A DNA stretch of 64,000 bases, from contig NZ_BMSA01000001.1 of NCBI RefSeq assembly GCF_014648915.1, positions 310,001 through 374,000 on the forward strand, written 5' to 3'. Under the pieces are notes generated by a model. The model did no database searches. It was not told where the DNA came from and saw only the letters and a list, made by a program, of their open reading frames with translations. A program made the position numbers and the translations under genes. Positions 7,960 to 16,869 of this stretch are shown piece by piece (positions within the stretch are counted from its first letter, which is position 1; each line of letters opens with the position of its first letter). This DNA comes from Streptomyces phaeofaciens. GTDB lineage: Bacteria > Actinomycetota > Actinomycetes > Streptomycetales > Streptomycetaceae.

Positions 7960-8397
7960 ATGCGGAACACCGCGCGCTGGGCAGCGACTCTCGGCCTCAC
8001 GGCCGTCGCCGTCTGCGGACCCCTCACCGGGTCCGCGCTCGCCGCCCCGGCCGCAAGCCCGGCCTCGCTCTACGCCCCGTCGGCCCTGGTGCTCACCATG
8101 GGCCACGGCGAGAGTGCCGCCACCGTCAACGCGGCACGGGCCGTCACCCTGAACTGCGCCCCCGGCGCCTCCGGCACCCATCCGGCCCCGGCCCTGGCCT
8201 GCGCCGAGCTGCGCGGCGCCGGCGGCGACCCGGCCCTCCTGGCGGGGAGCACGAGCGGCAGGGTGTGTACCAAGCAGTACGACCCCGTCGTCGTCACCGT
8301 CGACGGTGTGTGGCAGGGCAAGCGCGTCTCCTTCGAGCGCACCTTCTCCAACGAGTGCGTGAAGAACGCTGCCGAGAGCAGCCTCTTCGCGTTCTGA
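7960..8397 (+). CDS. sti1: Secreted subtilisin/trypsin inhibitor, SSI family
   Basis: A 145-residue precursor. An Ala-rich signal peptide ends around SALAAPAA. The mature SSI domain shows [16 protein letters not shown], the disulfide cysteines, [14 protein letters not shown], the reactive loop [17 protein letters not shown] and the C-terminal FSNECVKN...SLFAF. By alignment with SSI the P1 residue is Lys (VCTK|Q), so trypsin-like proteases are the expected targets as well as subtilisins. ATG 7960 was chosen over 7951 because GAAGG lies 10 bases before it and touches 7951. The protein is exported by Sec and acts outside the cell; in Streptomyces such inhibitors control the proteases active during aerial growth. 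Secreted serine protease genes of this window (19056, 52662) are possible partners. Confidence 0.95.
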   Translation: MRNTARWAATLGLTAVAVCGPLTGSALAAPAASPASLYAPSALVLTMGHGESAATVNAARAVTLNCAPGASGTHPAPALACAELRGAGGDPALLAGSTSGRVCTKQYDPVVVTVDGVWQGKRVSFERTFSNECVKNAAESSLFAF

Positions 8398-8652
8398 GAC
8401 CGGGATCGCGTGCCTCCCGTGGACGCCGCGACAGGCTCGTGACGTGGGGAGTGCGAGCCACTGAACACGGGGCGACCGCGATCTCGTACCCAGGGGCCGG
8501 AAGGGCGGAGTGGGGCCGCCCTCCGGCCCCTGGGGTCATTGTTCTTCCCGGGCGGCCGGGGGATCCGCCGCGCACCGGCGCCCCTCCCCGGGCGTCGGCA
8601 GTCCCGCCGGCGGTCGCCTCCCTCCCCGGCCGCCCGGGATCCCTCCCCCCCG

Positions 8653-8991
8653 TCATTCGCCCGGTATCGAAGGGAGCGGCGAGAAGCGGCCCAGCAGGCC
8701 GGTGGCGCCGAGCAGCCGCCGCAGGCGGGGTGCGTCGGAGACGACCCGGAGCCGCCCGCCGCGCGCCGTGGCCCGGTCCTGGGCGCGGCACAGCACCCGC
8801 AGCCCCGAACAGTCGAAGAACGCGACGTTCCGCAGATCCACCAGGACGTCCGGGGCCGGCGTGGCGGTCGCCGCGTCCAGGTGCTCCGCGAGCAGGCCCG
8901 CGGTGGCCAGGTCGATCTCTCCCGTCACCTCGACGACGGTGAACGGGCCGGTGACACGAGTACGTGTGGGGGGATGGGCCGGCGGCGTCAT
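8653..8991 (-). CDS. STAS-domain anti-anti-sigma factor-like protein
   Basis: A 112-residue single STAS domain. The pattern VTGEIDLATAGLLAEHL, VLVDLRNVAFFDCSGLRVL, then a C-terminal amphipathic part matches SpoIIAA/BldG-type antagonists. The Ser in DCSGL is the expected phosphorylation site for a partner anti-sigma kinase. No kinase or sigma gene is next to it, but two SpoIIE-type phosphatases that could dephosphorylate such a protein are encoded at 20554-25359. The partner is unknown. ATG at 8991 follows a GGTGGAAC ribosome site. Confidence 0.9.
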   Translation of the reverse strand: MTPPAHPPTRTRVTGPFTVVEVTGEIDLATAGLLAEHLDAATATPAPDVLVDLRNVAFFDCSGLRVLCRAQDRATARGGRLRVVSDAPRLRRLLGATGLLGRFSPLPSIPGE

Positions 8992-9149
8992 GTGCGTTCC
9001 ACCTCGGCAGGGGGGTGCCTTCGAAGGCGGTAGTTACCCCGGCCGGGCGCGCTGCATCCCTGTCGGGCCACCGGCAAGATCTAGTTCACTCGACCTCGTG
9101 AACTTTCTTGGTTTCAGTTGACTTTTGAGTGCGTGGAGGAATGGCGGAA

Positions 9150-9180
9150 GGGGCCGCCGTCCCTCGCGGACGGCGGCCCC
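9150..9180. terminator. Strong stem-loop after the MFS gene
   Basis: A perfect 13-bp stem GGGGCCGCCGTCC / GGACGGCGGCCCC with loop CTCGC, located 33 bases past the stop of the minus-strand MFS gene. Confidence 0.75.
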
Positions 9181-9212
9181 CTTCTCCCGGTGCGGCTCTC
9201 CCGGACGGTGCG

Positions 9213-10715
9213 TCACATGTGGACGACCGGTGCCGCGTTCGCGTCCTGCTGCGGGACCCCGCGGCGGAAGAGCAGGAACGCGATCACCGCGCCCGCCGCG
9301 AACAGGCCCGCCGACCACCAGAACGCGGTGGTGTAGGCCTCGATCGTCGCCTGCGCCTGGATCAGCTTGCTGGTGGCGTCCCGGCCGGCCAGGTAGTCGG
9401 CCGCGGCGCTCGCGGCGAGGGTGTTCAGCAGCGCCGTACCGATCGAACCGCCCACCTGCTGCATCGCGTTGACGGTGGCCGAGGCCACGCCCGCGTCCTC
9501 CGCGGCGACCCCGCCGGTGGCCAGCTGCATCGCGGGCGGCATGACCAGGCCGAGGCCGAGACCGATGACGACCAGCTGGGGCAGCACCGCGCTCAGGTAG
9601 TCGGAGTCCGTGCCGATCCCGGTCAGCCACGCCATGCCGACCGCGGCGATCGCGAAGCCCAGCGGGATGACCGCCTTCGGTCCGAGGCGCGGCACCAGGG
9701 CCGTCGTGCCGAGCTGGGCGGCCACCATCAGCGCGGCGACCATCGGGAGGAACGCCACACCCGTCTTCGTCGGGCTGAAGCCCAGGTTCAGCTGGAGGTA
9801 GTAGGTGAGGAAGAGGAACACGCCGAACATGCCCGCGCCGGAGACGAGGACGGCCAGGAAGGAGGCCGCGCGGTTGCGGTCGAGCAGGATGCGCAGCGGC
9901 AGCAGCGGGTGCGCGGCGCGCGTCTGCCACCAGGCGAACGCCGTCAGCAGCACCCCGCCCGCGATCAGGAAGCCCCAGGTCTGCGGGGAGTCCCAGTCGT
10001 GGGTCTCGGCGTTGGAGAAGCCGTACACCAGGGAGAACAGACCGGCGGCGACCAGGACCGTGCCGGGTACGTCCAGCTTGGAGTTGGCGGCGTCGCGGTG
10101 GTTGCTCAGCAGCAGCCAGCCGCCCGCGAAGGCGAGCACCGCGATGACCACGTTGACGTAGAGCGTCCAGCGCCAGTCGAGCGCGTCGGTCAGGACACCG
10201 CCGAGCAGCAGGCCCACGGCGCCGCCCGCACCGGCGATCGCGCCGTACACGCTGAACGCCTTGGCGCGCTCCTTGGCGTCGGTGAACGTGGTGTTGAGCA
10301 GTGAGAGCGCGGCCGGGGCGAGCAGTGCGCCGAAGGCGCCCTGGAGGGCGCGGGCGGTGACGAGCATCTCGAAGTTGGTGGCCGCGCCGCCCAGCGCGGA
10401 GACGGCGGCGAAGCCGACGACACCGATGAGGAAGGCCGTCTTGCGGCCGAAGAGGTCGGCTATCCGGCCGCCGAGCAGCAGCAGGGAGGCGAAGGCGAGG
10501 GCGTAGGCGGTGACGATCCACTGCCGGTTGCCGTCGGAGAAGCCGAGGTCGGCCTGGGCCGAGGGCAGCGCGATGTTCACGATGGTGGCGTCCAGGACCA
10601 CCATCAGCTGGGCCAGGGCGACGACGGCGAGGATCCACCACCGCTTGCCGGAGGCCGCGTCCGGCGCCGGCGAGGCACCCGTGCGGGTGTCGTCGGTCAG
10701 GGTCTTCGAGGGCAT
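9213..10715 (-). CDS. MFS drug-efflux transporter, DHA2 (14-TM, EmrB/QacA) family
   Basis: A 500-residue membrane protein with about 14 helices. It has the DHA2 signature LDATIVNIALPSAQADLGFS in helix 1, the loop 2-3 motif GGRIADLFGRKTAF and the helix-5 antiporter motif region (AIAGAGGAVGLLLGGVLTDA). It should export toxic compounds in exchange for protons. ATG 10715 begins MPSKTLTDD; a GGGGAACC segment precedes it. It is transcribed away from an alpha/beta hydrolase gene, and two TetR-like operators frame a promoter-like pair in the gap, so both are probably de-repressed by the same ligand. No regulator gene is adjacent. Confidence 0.93.
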   Translation of the reverse strand: MPSKTLTDDTRTGASPAPDAASGKRWWILAVVALAQLMVVLDATIVNIALPSAQADLGFSDGNRQWIVTAYALAFASLLLLGGRIADLFGRKTAFLIGVVGFAAVSALGGAATNFEMLVTARALQGAFGALLAPAALSLLNTTFTDAKERAKAFSVYGAIAGAGGAVGLLLGGVLTDALDWRWTLYVNVVIAVLAFAGGWLLLSNHRDAANSKLDVPGTVLVAAGLFSLVYGFSNAETHDWDSPQTWGFLIAGGVLLTAFAWWQTRAAHPLLPLRILLDRNRAASFLAVLVSGAGMFGVFLFLTYYLQLNLGFSPTKTGVAFLPMVAALMVAAQLGTTALVPRLGPKAVIPLGFAIAAVGMAWLTGIGTDSDYLSAVLPQLVVIGLGLGLVMPPAMQLATGGVAAEDAGVASATVNAMQQVGGSIGTALLNTLAASAAADYLAGRDATSKLIQAQATIEAYTTAFWWSAGLFAAGAVIAFLLFRRGVPQQDANAAPVVHM

Positions 10716-10835
10716 GGGGAACCACTCCAGGGGAGGTCGTTCGAGGTCTTCCGAGGTCTTCCCAGGGCTTCCGAGAGTGATCGGGTCGTCCGGGGCGTCC
10801 GGGAGATGCGGACGGGAAAGGCAAAGAGGACGTAA

Positions 10836-10896
10836 ACGAAACTGTTTCGTACACATAGAGGCTAGACCACTTTCAGCGAAACGGCAACGTTTCGCT
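10836..10896. promoter_or_regulatory. Two TetR-type operators flanking the MFS promoter
   Basis: ACGAAACTGTTTCGT (10836-10850) is a perfect 7-1-7 palindrome. AGCGAAAC (10875-10882) and GTTTCGCT (10889-10896) form an 8-6-8 repeat with the same GAAAC/GTTTC core. On the minus strand TTGCCG (10887-10882) and TAGCCT (10864-10859), 17 bp apart, look like the MFS promoter. One operator covers its -35 box and the other lies at the expected transcription start. Confidence 0.65.
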
Positions 10897-10913
10897 AGTG
10901 AGGGAGATCCGGC

Positions 10914-11753
10914 ATGCGCACGGGAGTGCTCGACATCGACGGCACGGGGCTGTACCACGAGGTGCGCGGCAGCGGCCCGGCGCTGCTGATGATCAGCGGA
11001 GCCGGGGGAGACGCCGGCTACTACACGGACGTGGCCGAGGACCTCGCCGACGCGTTCACGGTGATCACCTACGACCGGCGGGGGAACTCCCGCAGCGGCG
11101 GCCGCGACGACGGGCCGGCCCCCCTCGACCGGCAGGCGGCCGACGCCCGCGCGCTGATCGACGGCCTGGCCGGCGGCCGCGCCCTGGTCTTCGGCAACAG
11201 CGCGGGCGCGCTCATCGGGCTCACCCTCGCCGCCCGCCACCCCGCAGCGGTGGCCGGACTGATCGCCCACGAGCCGCCCGCCGTGAACGTGCTGCCGGAC
11301 GGCGACCCGGCGCACGGCTTCTTCCCCGAACTGGCCGCGCTGTACGCGAGCGGCGGCGGGCCCGCAGCGGGGCGCCGGTTCGCCGAGACGACCCGAGGCG
11401 AGGGCACGTACCGTTGGCCCGCCGACGTCTGGCGGCGCTTCCTCGCCAACCAGGACCACCTCTTCGGCACCGAATGGGCGGCCTTCGCCGCCTTCCGCCC
11501 GGACGAGAAGGCGCTGCGGGCGGCCACGTTCCCGGTGCTCCTCGCGGCCGGCGCCGAGGACCGCGGCACGTACTACGCCCGCCCCTCCCACGAGATCGCC
11601 CGCCGGATCGGGGCGCCCTGGGCGGAGTTCCCCGGCATCCACATGGAGTTCCTGCGCACCCCCGCCCGCTTCGCCGCGGCCCTGCGGGTGGCCGCCACCC
11701 AGATGTGCCGCGAGACACCGCGACGGTGGGAGGGCGGCCCACGGACACCCTGA
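10914..11753 (+). CDS. Alpha/beta-hydrolase fold protein, co-regulated with an efflux pump
   Basis: A 279-residue protein with the classic fold: RGSGPALLMISGAGGDAG near the oxyanion loop, YDRRGNSRS, the nucleophile elbow FGNSAGALIG, an acid in LAAGAEDRG and the His in IHMEFLRTP. There is no signal peptide. ATG 10914 follows GAGGGAG. It faces the DHA2 efflux gene, with two operators between them. Such pairs often hydrolyse and export the same xenobiotic or antibiotic; that link is inferred. Confidence 0.88.
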   Translation: MRTGVLDIDGTGLYHEVRGSGPALLMISGAGGDAGYYTDVAEDLADAFTVITYDRRGNSRSGGRDDGPAPLDRQAADARALIDGLAGGRALVFGNSAGALIGLTLAARHPAAVAGLIAHEPPAVNVLPDGDPAHGFFPELAALYASGGGPAAGRRFAETTRGEGTYRWPADVWRRFLANQDHLFGTEWAAFAAFRPDEKALRAATFPVLLAAGAEDRGTYYARPSHEIARRIGAPWAEFPGIHMEFLRTPARFAAALRVAATQMCRETPRRWEGGPRTP

Positions 11754-11797
11754 CCACCGTGACCGGCGCCGTGGACCGGGCGCCGGCACCGCGCCCG

Positions 11798-14614
11798 CTA
11801 CGCCAGCTGCCGCCGCACCAGCTCGTGCAGCCGCCCGCCCGTGTCCGCGAGGAGCTGCGCGGGCGGGCCCTGCTGGGCGACCCTGCCGTTCTCCATCACG
11901 ATCACCCGGTCGGCGTCCATGACCGTCGACAGCCGGTGGGCGATGACGACCCGGGTGGCGTTCAGCTTGCGGGTGCTCTCGATGACCGTGCGCTGGGTCT
12001 CGTTGTCCAGCGCGCTGGTCGCCTCGTCGAAGAAGAGCAGCCGCGGCCGGCGGATCAGCGCCTGGGCGATCATCAGCCGCTGGCGCTGGCCCCCCGAGAC
12101 CGAGCCGCTGCCGGCGACGATGGTGTGCAGCCCCATCGGCATCCGCGCGATGTCCTGCGCGAGCCCCGCCAGCTCGGCGGCCGCCATCGCCTCCTCCGGG
12201 GTGTAGGAGCCGGTGCCGCAGATGACGTCCAGGATGGATCCGGTGAACGGCTGGGCGTGCTGGAGCACCACCCCGCACTGCCGGCGCACCGCCGACGGGT
12301 CGAGGGCCGCCAGGTCCTGGCCGTCGTACAGCACACTGCCCGAGACCGGACGGTCGAAGCCGATCAGCAGTCTCAGCAGGGTCGACTTGCCGCAGCCGCT
12401 CGGGCCGACGACCGCCACGAACTCGCCCGGCCGCACCTCGAAGGAGACGTCGTCCAGGACGAGGGGACCGTCGTCGGAGTAGCGGAACGACAGCCGGCGG
12501 GCCTCCAGGGCGCCGGACAGCGGGCCCGGCCGGGTGCTCGCGGTCCGTGCCTCGGGCGTCGCCTCCAGAACCGGAGCGATCTCCTCGAACAGCGGCAGCG
12601 CGGCCACCGCCGCCACGAAGGCGCCGGTCAGCGAGGTGACCGAGGTCAGCAGCATGGTCACCGACGTGTTGAAGGTGAGGAAGTCCGCCGCCGACAGCGC
12701 ACCCCGTGCCGGACCGGCCAGCAGCATGAACATCAGCAGCGAGCACAACGGCAGATAGACCGCGCCCAGCACCGTGCTGAGGTTCTTGATCCGGCCGAGC
12801 CGCTGCTGGAGCTCGCGGCTGCGCGCGAACTGCTCCGCCCAGGCCGCGTACGCGTAGTTCTCGGCGGCCGCCACCCGCAGCTTCGGCAGTCCCCGCAGGG
12901 TCTGGAACGCCTGGTTGTTCAGCTTGTTGGAGAGCACCACCAGGCGCCGCTGCCAGCGCACCTGCCACAGCCCGAGCCCCAGGAACACCGCCGCGACGAC
13001 CACCAGCATGCCGATCGCGGCCAGCGCCATCGGAACGCTGTACCAGAGCAGCAGCCCCAGGTTCATCGCGCCGATGGTCACCGACTGGGCCACCGACGGG
13101 CCGAGTCCCGCGAGCAGCCGACGGATCGCGCTGATGCCCATCGCCGCGCTCGCCAGCTCGCCCGTCGAGCGTGCGGCGAAGAACGTCGTCGGCAGCCTGA
13201 GCAGCCGGTCCCACACGGCCGGTTGCAGGGTGGCCTCGATCCGGCCCTCCAGCCGCAGGATGGTCAGGTTCTGGAGCAGCGTGAACGCCGCCGCGACCAC
13301 ACCGGCGACCATCACCGCCAGACAGACCTGCGCGATCGGCCCCGGCTGCGCCCTCGGCACGTACTCGCCGAGCACCTTGCCGGTGGCGATCGGCACCAGC
13401 GCCCCGATCGCCACCGTCACCAGCCCGCTCAGCAGCAGGTTCACCAGATCCCCGCGGGTGCCGCGCATGCTGAACCGCAGCAGCCCGAGCGGGCCCGACA
13501 TCCGTTCCGGCAGCGGCCGGTAGAACATCACCGCCCGCGGCTCGAACTCCTCCGCGTTCGCCTTCTCCACCGGGGTCTCCCGCCCGGTCGACGGATGGAC
13601 GGCGACATAGCCGCCGCGCCGCCACAGCAGCGCCACCGGCGCCCCGGACAGCGCCCGGTGCCCGACCAGCGGGCCCACGTCGTCCCGCCACCAGCGCCCG
13701 TCGAGGCGGACGGCCCGGGTGCGGACCCGGGAGGCCACGGCGACCCGCTCGACCGGGTCCAGCCGGTCCTCGCCCGCCCCCATCCGCGCGGGTTCGGCGA
13801 GGGCGATCCCCGCCGCCCGCGCGACCAGTCGGCAGGCGGCGAAGGTGGCGTCCGCGTCGGCGGACGTCACGCGCGGACCCGCCGTCCGGCCGATCGACGC
13901 GAGCAGCGTCCGGTCGGCGCGGGCGCGCACCGCCTCACCGGCCTTGATCCCGGCGGCCGTACGCGTCTCGTGGCTGCGCTCCAGCTGCTCGATCCAGCGG
14001 TCCAGCGCGGTCAGCAGCCGGTACTGCTGGTCGACCATGGACTGCCACACCGCCGGGTCCATCAGCAGGTCGGCGGCCGCCTCCGCGCCGTACAACTGGC
14101 CGTACTGCACACTCCCCGGCGGGACCTGCATCCAGAACACGTCGTCGTCGGTGACCTCAGCGGCCCGCTCGGTGGCCATCGGCGCCTGGAAGAGGATCGA
14201 CAGACCGCGGCCGACACCGAGGGCGAGCGCGTATTCCAGCGGGCTCGAAGTCGGCGGCACGTACTGGGGGTTGCCGTACTCGTCGTAGGACCAGGTCTGG
14301 GTGCTCGCGGGCTGGTACAGCTCACGCAGGCCGACGCGGTGCACCACGCAGTCGCGCAACGGGCGTGCGACGAGGGTGTGTTGGGGTCCGGCGACCGGAC
14401 CGAGCAGCAGCGCGCCCGCCTCCAGGCGACCCAAGTGGTGCCAGTGGCCCTGCTGTTCGGCGTCCACCGCGAACAGGTCCAGCGCGCCCGACGCGACCAG
14501 CCACAGCACCTGCGGGCCCTCCAGGTCGAGGCGGCTGAAGCCGGCGCAGTCGATCTGCGAGCCCATCTGTCCCAGTGCGGCGAGAACGACGTCGCCCTCG
14601 GGTACGGCCGTCAT
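11798..14614 (-). CDS. NHLM-type bacteriocin export ABC transporter, permease/ATPase subunit
   Basis: A 938-residue protein. The first roughly 350 residues are soluble: a cupin/cyclic-nucleotide-binding-like start (ALDLFAVDAEQQGHWHHLGR) and a helical part, as in the NHLP-family permease-ATPases that lack a peptidase. Membrane helices occupy about 370-650 and the ATPase about 690-935, with Walker A GPSGCGKST, signature SVSGGQRQR, Walker B LLFFDEATSALD and H-loop IAHRLS. It is the last gene of a four-gene export operon; its ATG lies one base after the stop of the peptidase-ABC gene. It should work with that protein and the HlyD adaptor to export the double-glycine peptide at 17763-17978. Confidence 0.92.
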   Translation of the reverse strand: MTAVPEGDVVLAALGQMGSQIDCAGFSRLDLEGPQVLWLVASGALDLFAVDAEQQGHWHHLGRLEAGALLLGPVAGPQHTLVARPLRDCVVHRVGLRELYQPASTQTWSYDEYGNPQYVPPTSSPLEYALALGVGRGLSILFQAPMATERAAEVTDDDVFWMQVPPGSVQYGQLYGAEAAADLLMDPAVWQSMVDQQYRLLTALDRWIEQLERSHETRTAAGIKAGEAVRARADRTLLASIGRTAGPRVTSADADATFAACRLVARAAGIALAEPARMGAGEDRLDPVERVAVASRVRTRAVRLDGRWWRDDVGPLVGHRALSGAPVALLWRRGGYVAVHPSTGRETPVEKANAEEFEPRAVMFYRPLPERMSGPLGLLRFSMRGTRGDLVNLLLSGLVTVAIGALVPIATGKVLGEYVPRAQPGPIAQVCLAVMVAGVVAAAFTLLQNLTILRLEGRIEATLQPAVWDRLLRLPTTFFAARSTGELASAAMGISAIRRLLAGLGPSVAQSVTIGAMNLGLLLWYSVPMALAAIGMLVVVAAVFLGLGLWQVRWQRRLVVLSNKLNNQAFQTLRGLPKLRVAAAENYAYAAWAEQFARSRELQQRLGRIKNLSTVLGAVYLPLCSLLMFMLLAGPARGALSAADFLTFNTSVTMLLTSVTSLTGAFVAAVAALPLFEEIAPVLEATPEARTASTRPGPLSGALEARRLSFRYSDDGPLVLDDVSFEVRPGEFVAVVGPSGCGKSTLLRLLIGFDRPVSGSVLYDGQDLAALDPSAVRRQCGVVLQHAQPFTGSILDVICGTGSYTPEEAMAAAELAGLAQDIARMPMGLHTIVAGSGSVSGGQRQRLMIAQALIRRPRLLFFDEATSALDNETQRTVIESTRKLNATRVVIAHRLSTVMDADRVIVMENGRVAQQGPPAQLLADTGGRLHELVRRQLA

Positions 14615-14615
14615 C

Positions 14616-16838
14616 TCAACGCTCCCTGACCAGTGCCGCGTACGCGCCGCCGCGTGCCACCAGGTCCTCGTGCCGTCCGCGCTCGACGATCGTGCCGTGC
14701 TCCAGGACGACGATCTCGTCGCTGTCGCGGACCGTGCTCAGCCGGTGGGCGATCACCACGCACGCGCAGCCGCGTCGGCGCAGGTTGTCCATGACCACCC
14801 GCTCGGTCTCCGCGTCCAGCGCGCTGGTCACTTCGTCCAGGACGAGGATGCTCGGCCGGCGCACCAGCGCCCGCGCGATCTCCAGACGCTGGCGCTGCCC
14901 GCCGGAGAAGTTGCGGCCGTCCTGCTCCACCCCGCTGTGGATGCCGCCCGGCCGGCGCAGCACCACGTCGTACAGCGCCGCGTCCCGCAGCGCCTGGACG
15001 ACCGCGTCGTCCGGGATCGACGGGTCCCACAGCGCCACGTTGTCGCGGACCGAACCCTCGAAGAGGAACACCTCCTGGTCGACGAAGGAGACGGAGGAGG
15101 CCAGCGCCCCGCGCGAAATGTCCTCCAGACGTTGTCCGTCGACCCGGATCACACCCTCCCACGGCGTGTACAGGCCCGAGATCAGCCGGGAGACCGTGGA
15201 CTTGCCGCTGCCGGAGCCGCCCACCAGCGCCACCTGCTGCCCCGGGCCGACCGTCAGGTCGAAGCCGGCCAGCAGGGGCTTGTCCAGCGGGCTGTAGCCG
15301 AAGGTGATGTCCACGAGCTCGACATGGCCGTGCAGCCGGCGGGTGGACTCGGCGCCACCGGGACGGTCGTACAGCGGGTCCGCGCGGAAGTTCTCCACGT
15401 CCTTCAGCCGGGCCACGTCCGCCGCGAAGTCCTGGATCCGGCCCGCCACGCCGTTCAGCCGGGTCAGCGGCGCCGTGAAACGGGTGACCAGCGCCTGGAA
15501 GGCGACCAGCAGCCCCACCGAGATGCCGCCCTCGATCGCCCGCATACCGCCGATCCACAGGATCAGCGCGCTGTTGAGCGTGGCGAGCGTCGGCGCCACC
15601 ACCCCCAGCCAGGCGCTCGGCACCCCGAGCCGCTGCTGCTCCTCCAGCGTGGTGGCGTGCTGTCCGGCCCACTTGCGGAAGTAGCCGTCCTCGCCGCCGG
15701 TCGCCTTCATCGTCTCGATCAGCTGAAGGCCCGTGTAGGCCGTGTTGGTGAGCCGTGCGTTGTCGGCGCGCAGCTTCGCGGTGCGGGTCGCGCGCATCCG
15801 GACGACGACCCGCATGGCGACGATGTTCAGCAGTGCCACGCCGATGCCGACGAAGGTCAGTTGCGGGTCGTAGGTGTAGAGCAGCACGGCGTACAGGACG
15901 ACGACGATCGCGTCCACGCCCGCCGACGCCAGGTCACGGGCCAGGGTCTCGGCCACGGCGTCGTTCGACTGGAGGCGCTGCACCAGGTCGGCGGGGCTGC
16001 GCTGGGAGAAGAAGGTGACCGGCAGCCTCAGCAGATGGCGCAGGAAGCGGGCGCTGGAGAGCGTCGAGGAGATGATCCGGCCGTGGTGGAGGTTGGTCTG
16101 CTGGAGCCAGGTCAGGACGAGGGTCAGCAGGACACAGGCCCCCATCGAGGTGAACAGCACCGGCAGCAGCGAGGTCTGACCGCCGATCAGGAACATGTCG
16201 ATCCAGGTCCGGCTGAGCGCCGGCACCGCGGCGCCGACCAGGACCAGCAGCAGGCTCGCCAGCACGGCGGCCGGCAGGGTGCCCGCGGTGCCGCGCAGCC
16301 GGGCCGGCACGGCACCCAGCACACCCGGTCTGCGCCCGCCCCGCTCGAAGCCGTCGCCCGGCTCCACGACCAGCACCACACCGGTGAAGCTGCCGTCGAA
16401 ATCCTCCATCGGCACGAAACGCCGGCCCTTGCCGGGGTCGTTGACGAACACGCCCCGACGGCCGAAGCGGCGGCCCAGCCCCTCGTAGACGACGTAGTGG
16501 TTGAACTCCCAGAACAGGATCGCGGGCGCCTGCACCCCGGCGAGGGCGGCCAGGTCCATCTGCATGCCCTTGGCGGTCAGCCCGTAACCGCGGGCCGCCT
16601 TCAGCAGGTTGCTGGCGCGTGAGCCGTCCCGCGAGACACCGCACGCGATGCGCAGCTCCTCCAGCGGGACGTGCCGGCCGTAGTGGCCGAGGACCATGGC
16701 GAGGGAGGCGGCGCCGCACTCGACGGCCTCCATCTGGAGCACGGTGGGCGTCCGGACGGTCTTCCCCCGGCTCTTGGGGACCGTACGGCGGGGCGGCGCG
16801 GCCTTGCGCCGGCTGCGGGTCTGCTCGGCGGTGGTCAT
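14616..16838 (-). CDS. C39 peptidase-containing ABC exporter of NHLP type
   Basis: A 740-residue protein starting at ATG 16838. The N-terminal peptidase C39 domain carries Cys41 in VECGAASLAMVLGHYG, His114 in FNHYVVYEG and Asp134 in VNDPGKGRR, the full catalytic triad. Membrane helices span about 190-470. The ATPase has Walker A GGSGSGKST, signature NFSGGQRQR, Walker B ILVLDEVTSALD and H-loop IAHRLS. Family members cut leader peptides after Gly-Gly and export the core. The matching substrate, with a SGG site, is encoded two genes upstream. It sits 31 bp after the HlyD gene and one base before the second exporter subunit. Confidence 0.95.
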   Translation of the reverse strand: MTTAEQTRSRRKAAPPRRTVPKSRGKTVRTPTVLQMEAVECGAASLAMVLGHYGRHVPLEELRIACGVSRDGSRASNLLKAARGYGLTAKGMQMDLAALAGVQAPAILFWEFNHYVVYEGLGRRFGRRGVFVNDPGKGRRFVPMEDFDGSFTGVVLVVEPGDGFERGGRRPGVLGAVPARLRGTAGTLPAAVLASLLLVLVGAAVPALSRTWIDMFLIGGQTSLLPVLFTSMGACVLLTLVLTWLQQTNLHHGRIISSTLSSARFLRHLLRLPVTFFSQRSPADLVQRLQSNDAVAETLARDLASAGVDAIVVVLYAVLLYTYDPQLTFVGIGVALLNIVAMRVVVRMRATRTAKLRADNARLTNTAYTGLQLIETMKATGGEDGYFRKWAGQHATTLEEQQRLGVPSAWLGVVAPTLATLNSALILWIGGMRAIEGGISVGLLVAFQALVTRFTAPLTRLNGVAGRIQDFAADVARLKDVENFRADPLYDRPGGAESTRRLHGHVELVDITFGYSPLDKPLLAGFDLTVGPGQQVALVGGSGSGKSTVSRLISGLYTPWEGVIRVDGQRLEDISRGALASSVSFVDQEVFLFEGSVRDNVALWDPSIPDDAVVQALRDAALYDVVLRRPGGIHSGVEQDGRNFSGGQRQRLEIARALVRRPSILVLDEVTSALDAETERVVMDNLRRRGCACVVIAHRLSTVRDSDEIVVLEHGTIVERGRHEDLVARGGAYAALVRER

Positions 16839-16869
16839 GGCAGTGGCCGGTCGTTCGGTGCGGCGGGGG

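Noticed and set aside
9213..13691. Minus-strand open frame of 1492 codons running from the MFS gene through the bacteriocin exporter gene
   Set aside because: Only the first 500 codons from ATG 10715 encode a sensible protein; the rest is an out-of-frame shadow of other genes, open only because of high GC content.
10898..14629. Long plus-strand open frame opposite the bacteriocin exporter
   Set aside because: The product is Arg/His/Gln/Gly-rich nonsense typical of antisense frames in GC-rich DNA; the opposite strand has a clear ABC transporter.
11798..16838. Two ABC genes considered as one split by frameshift
   Set aside because: Each has its own membrane and ATPase domains, start and stop, matching the two-exporter NHLP arrangement.
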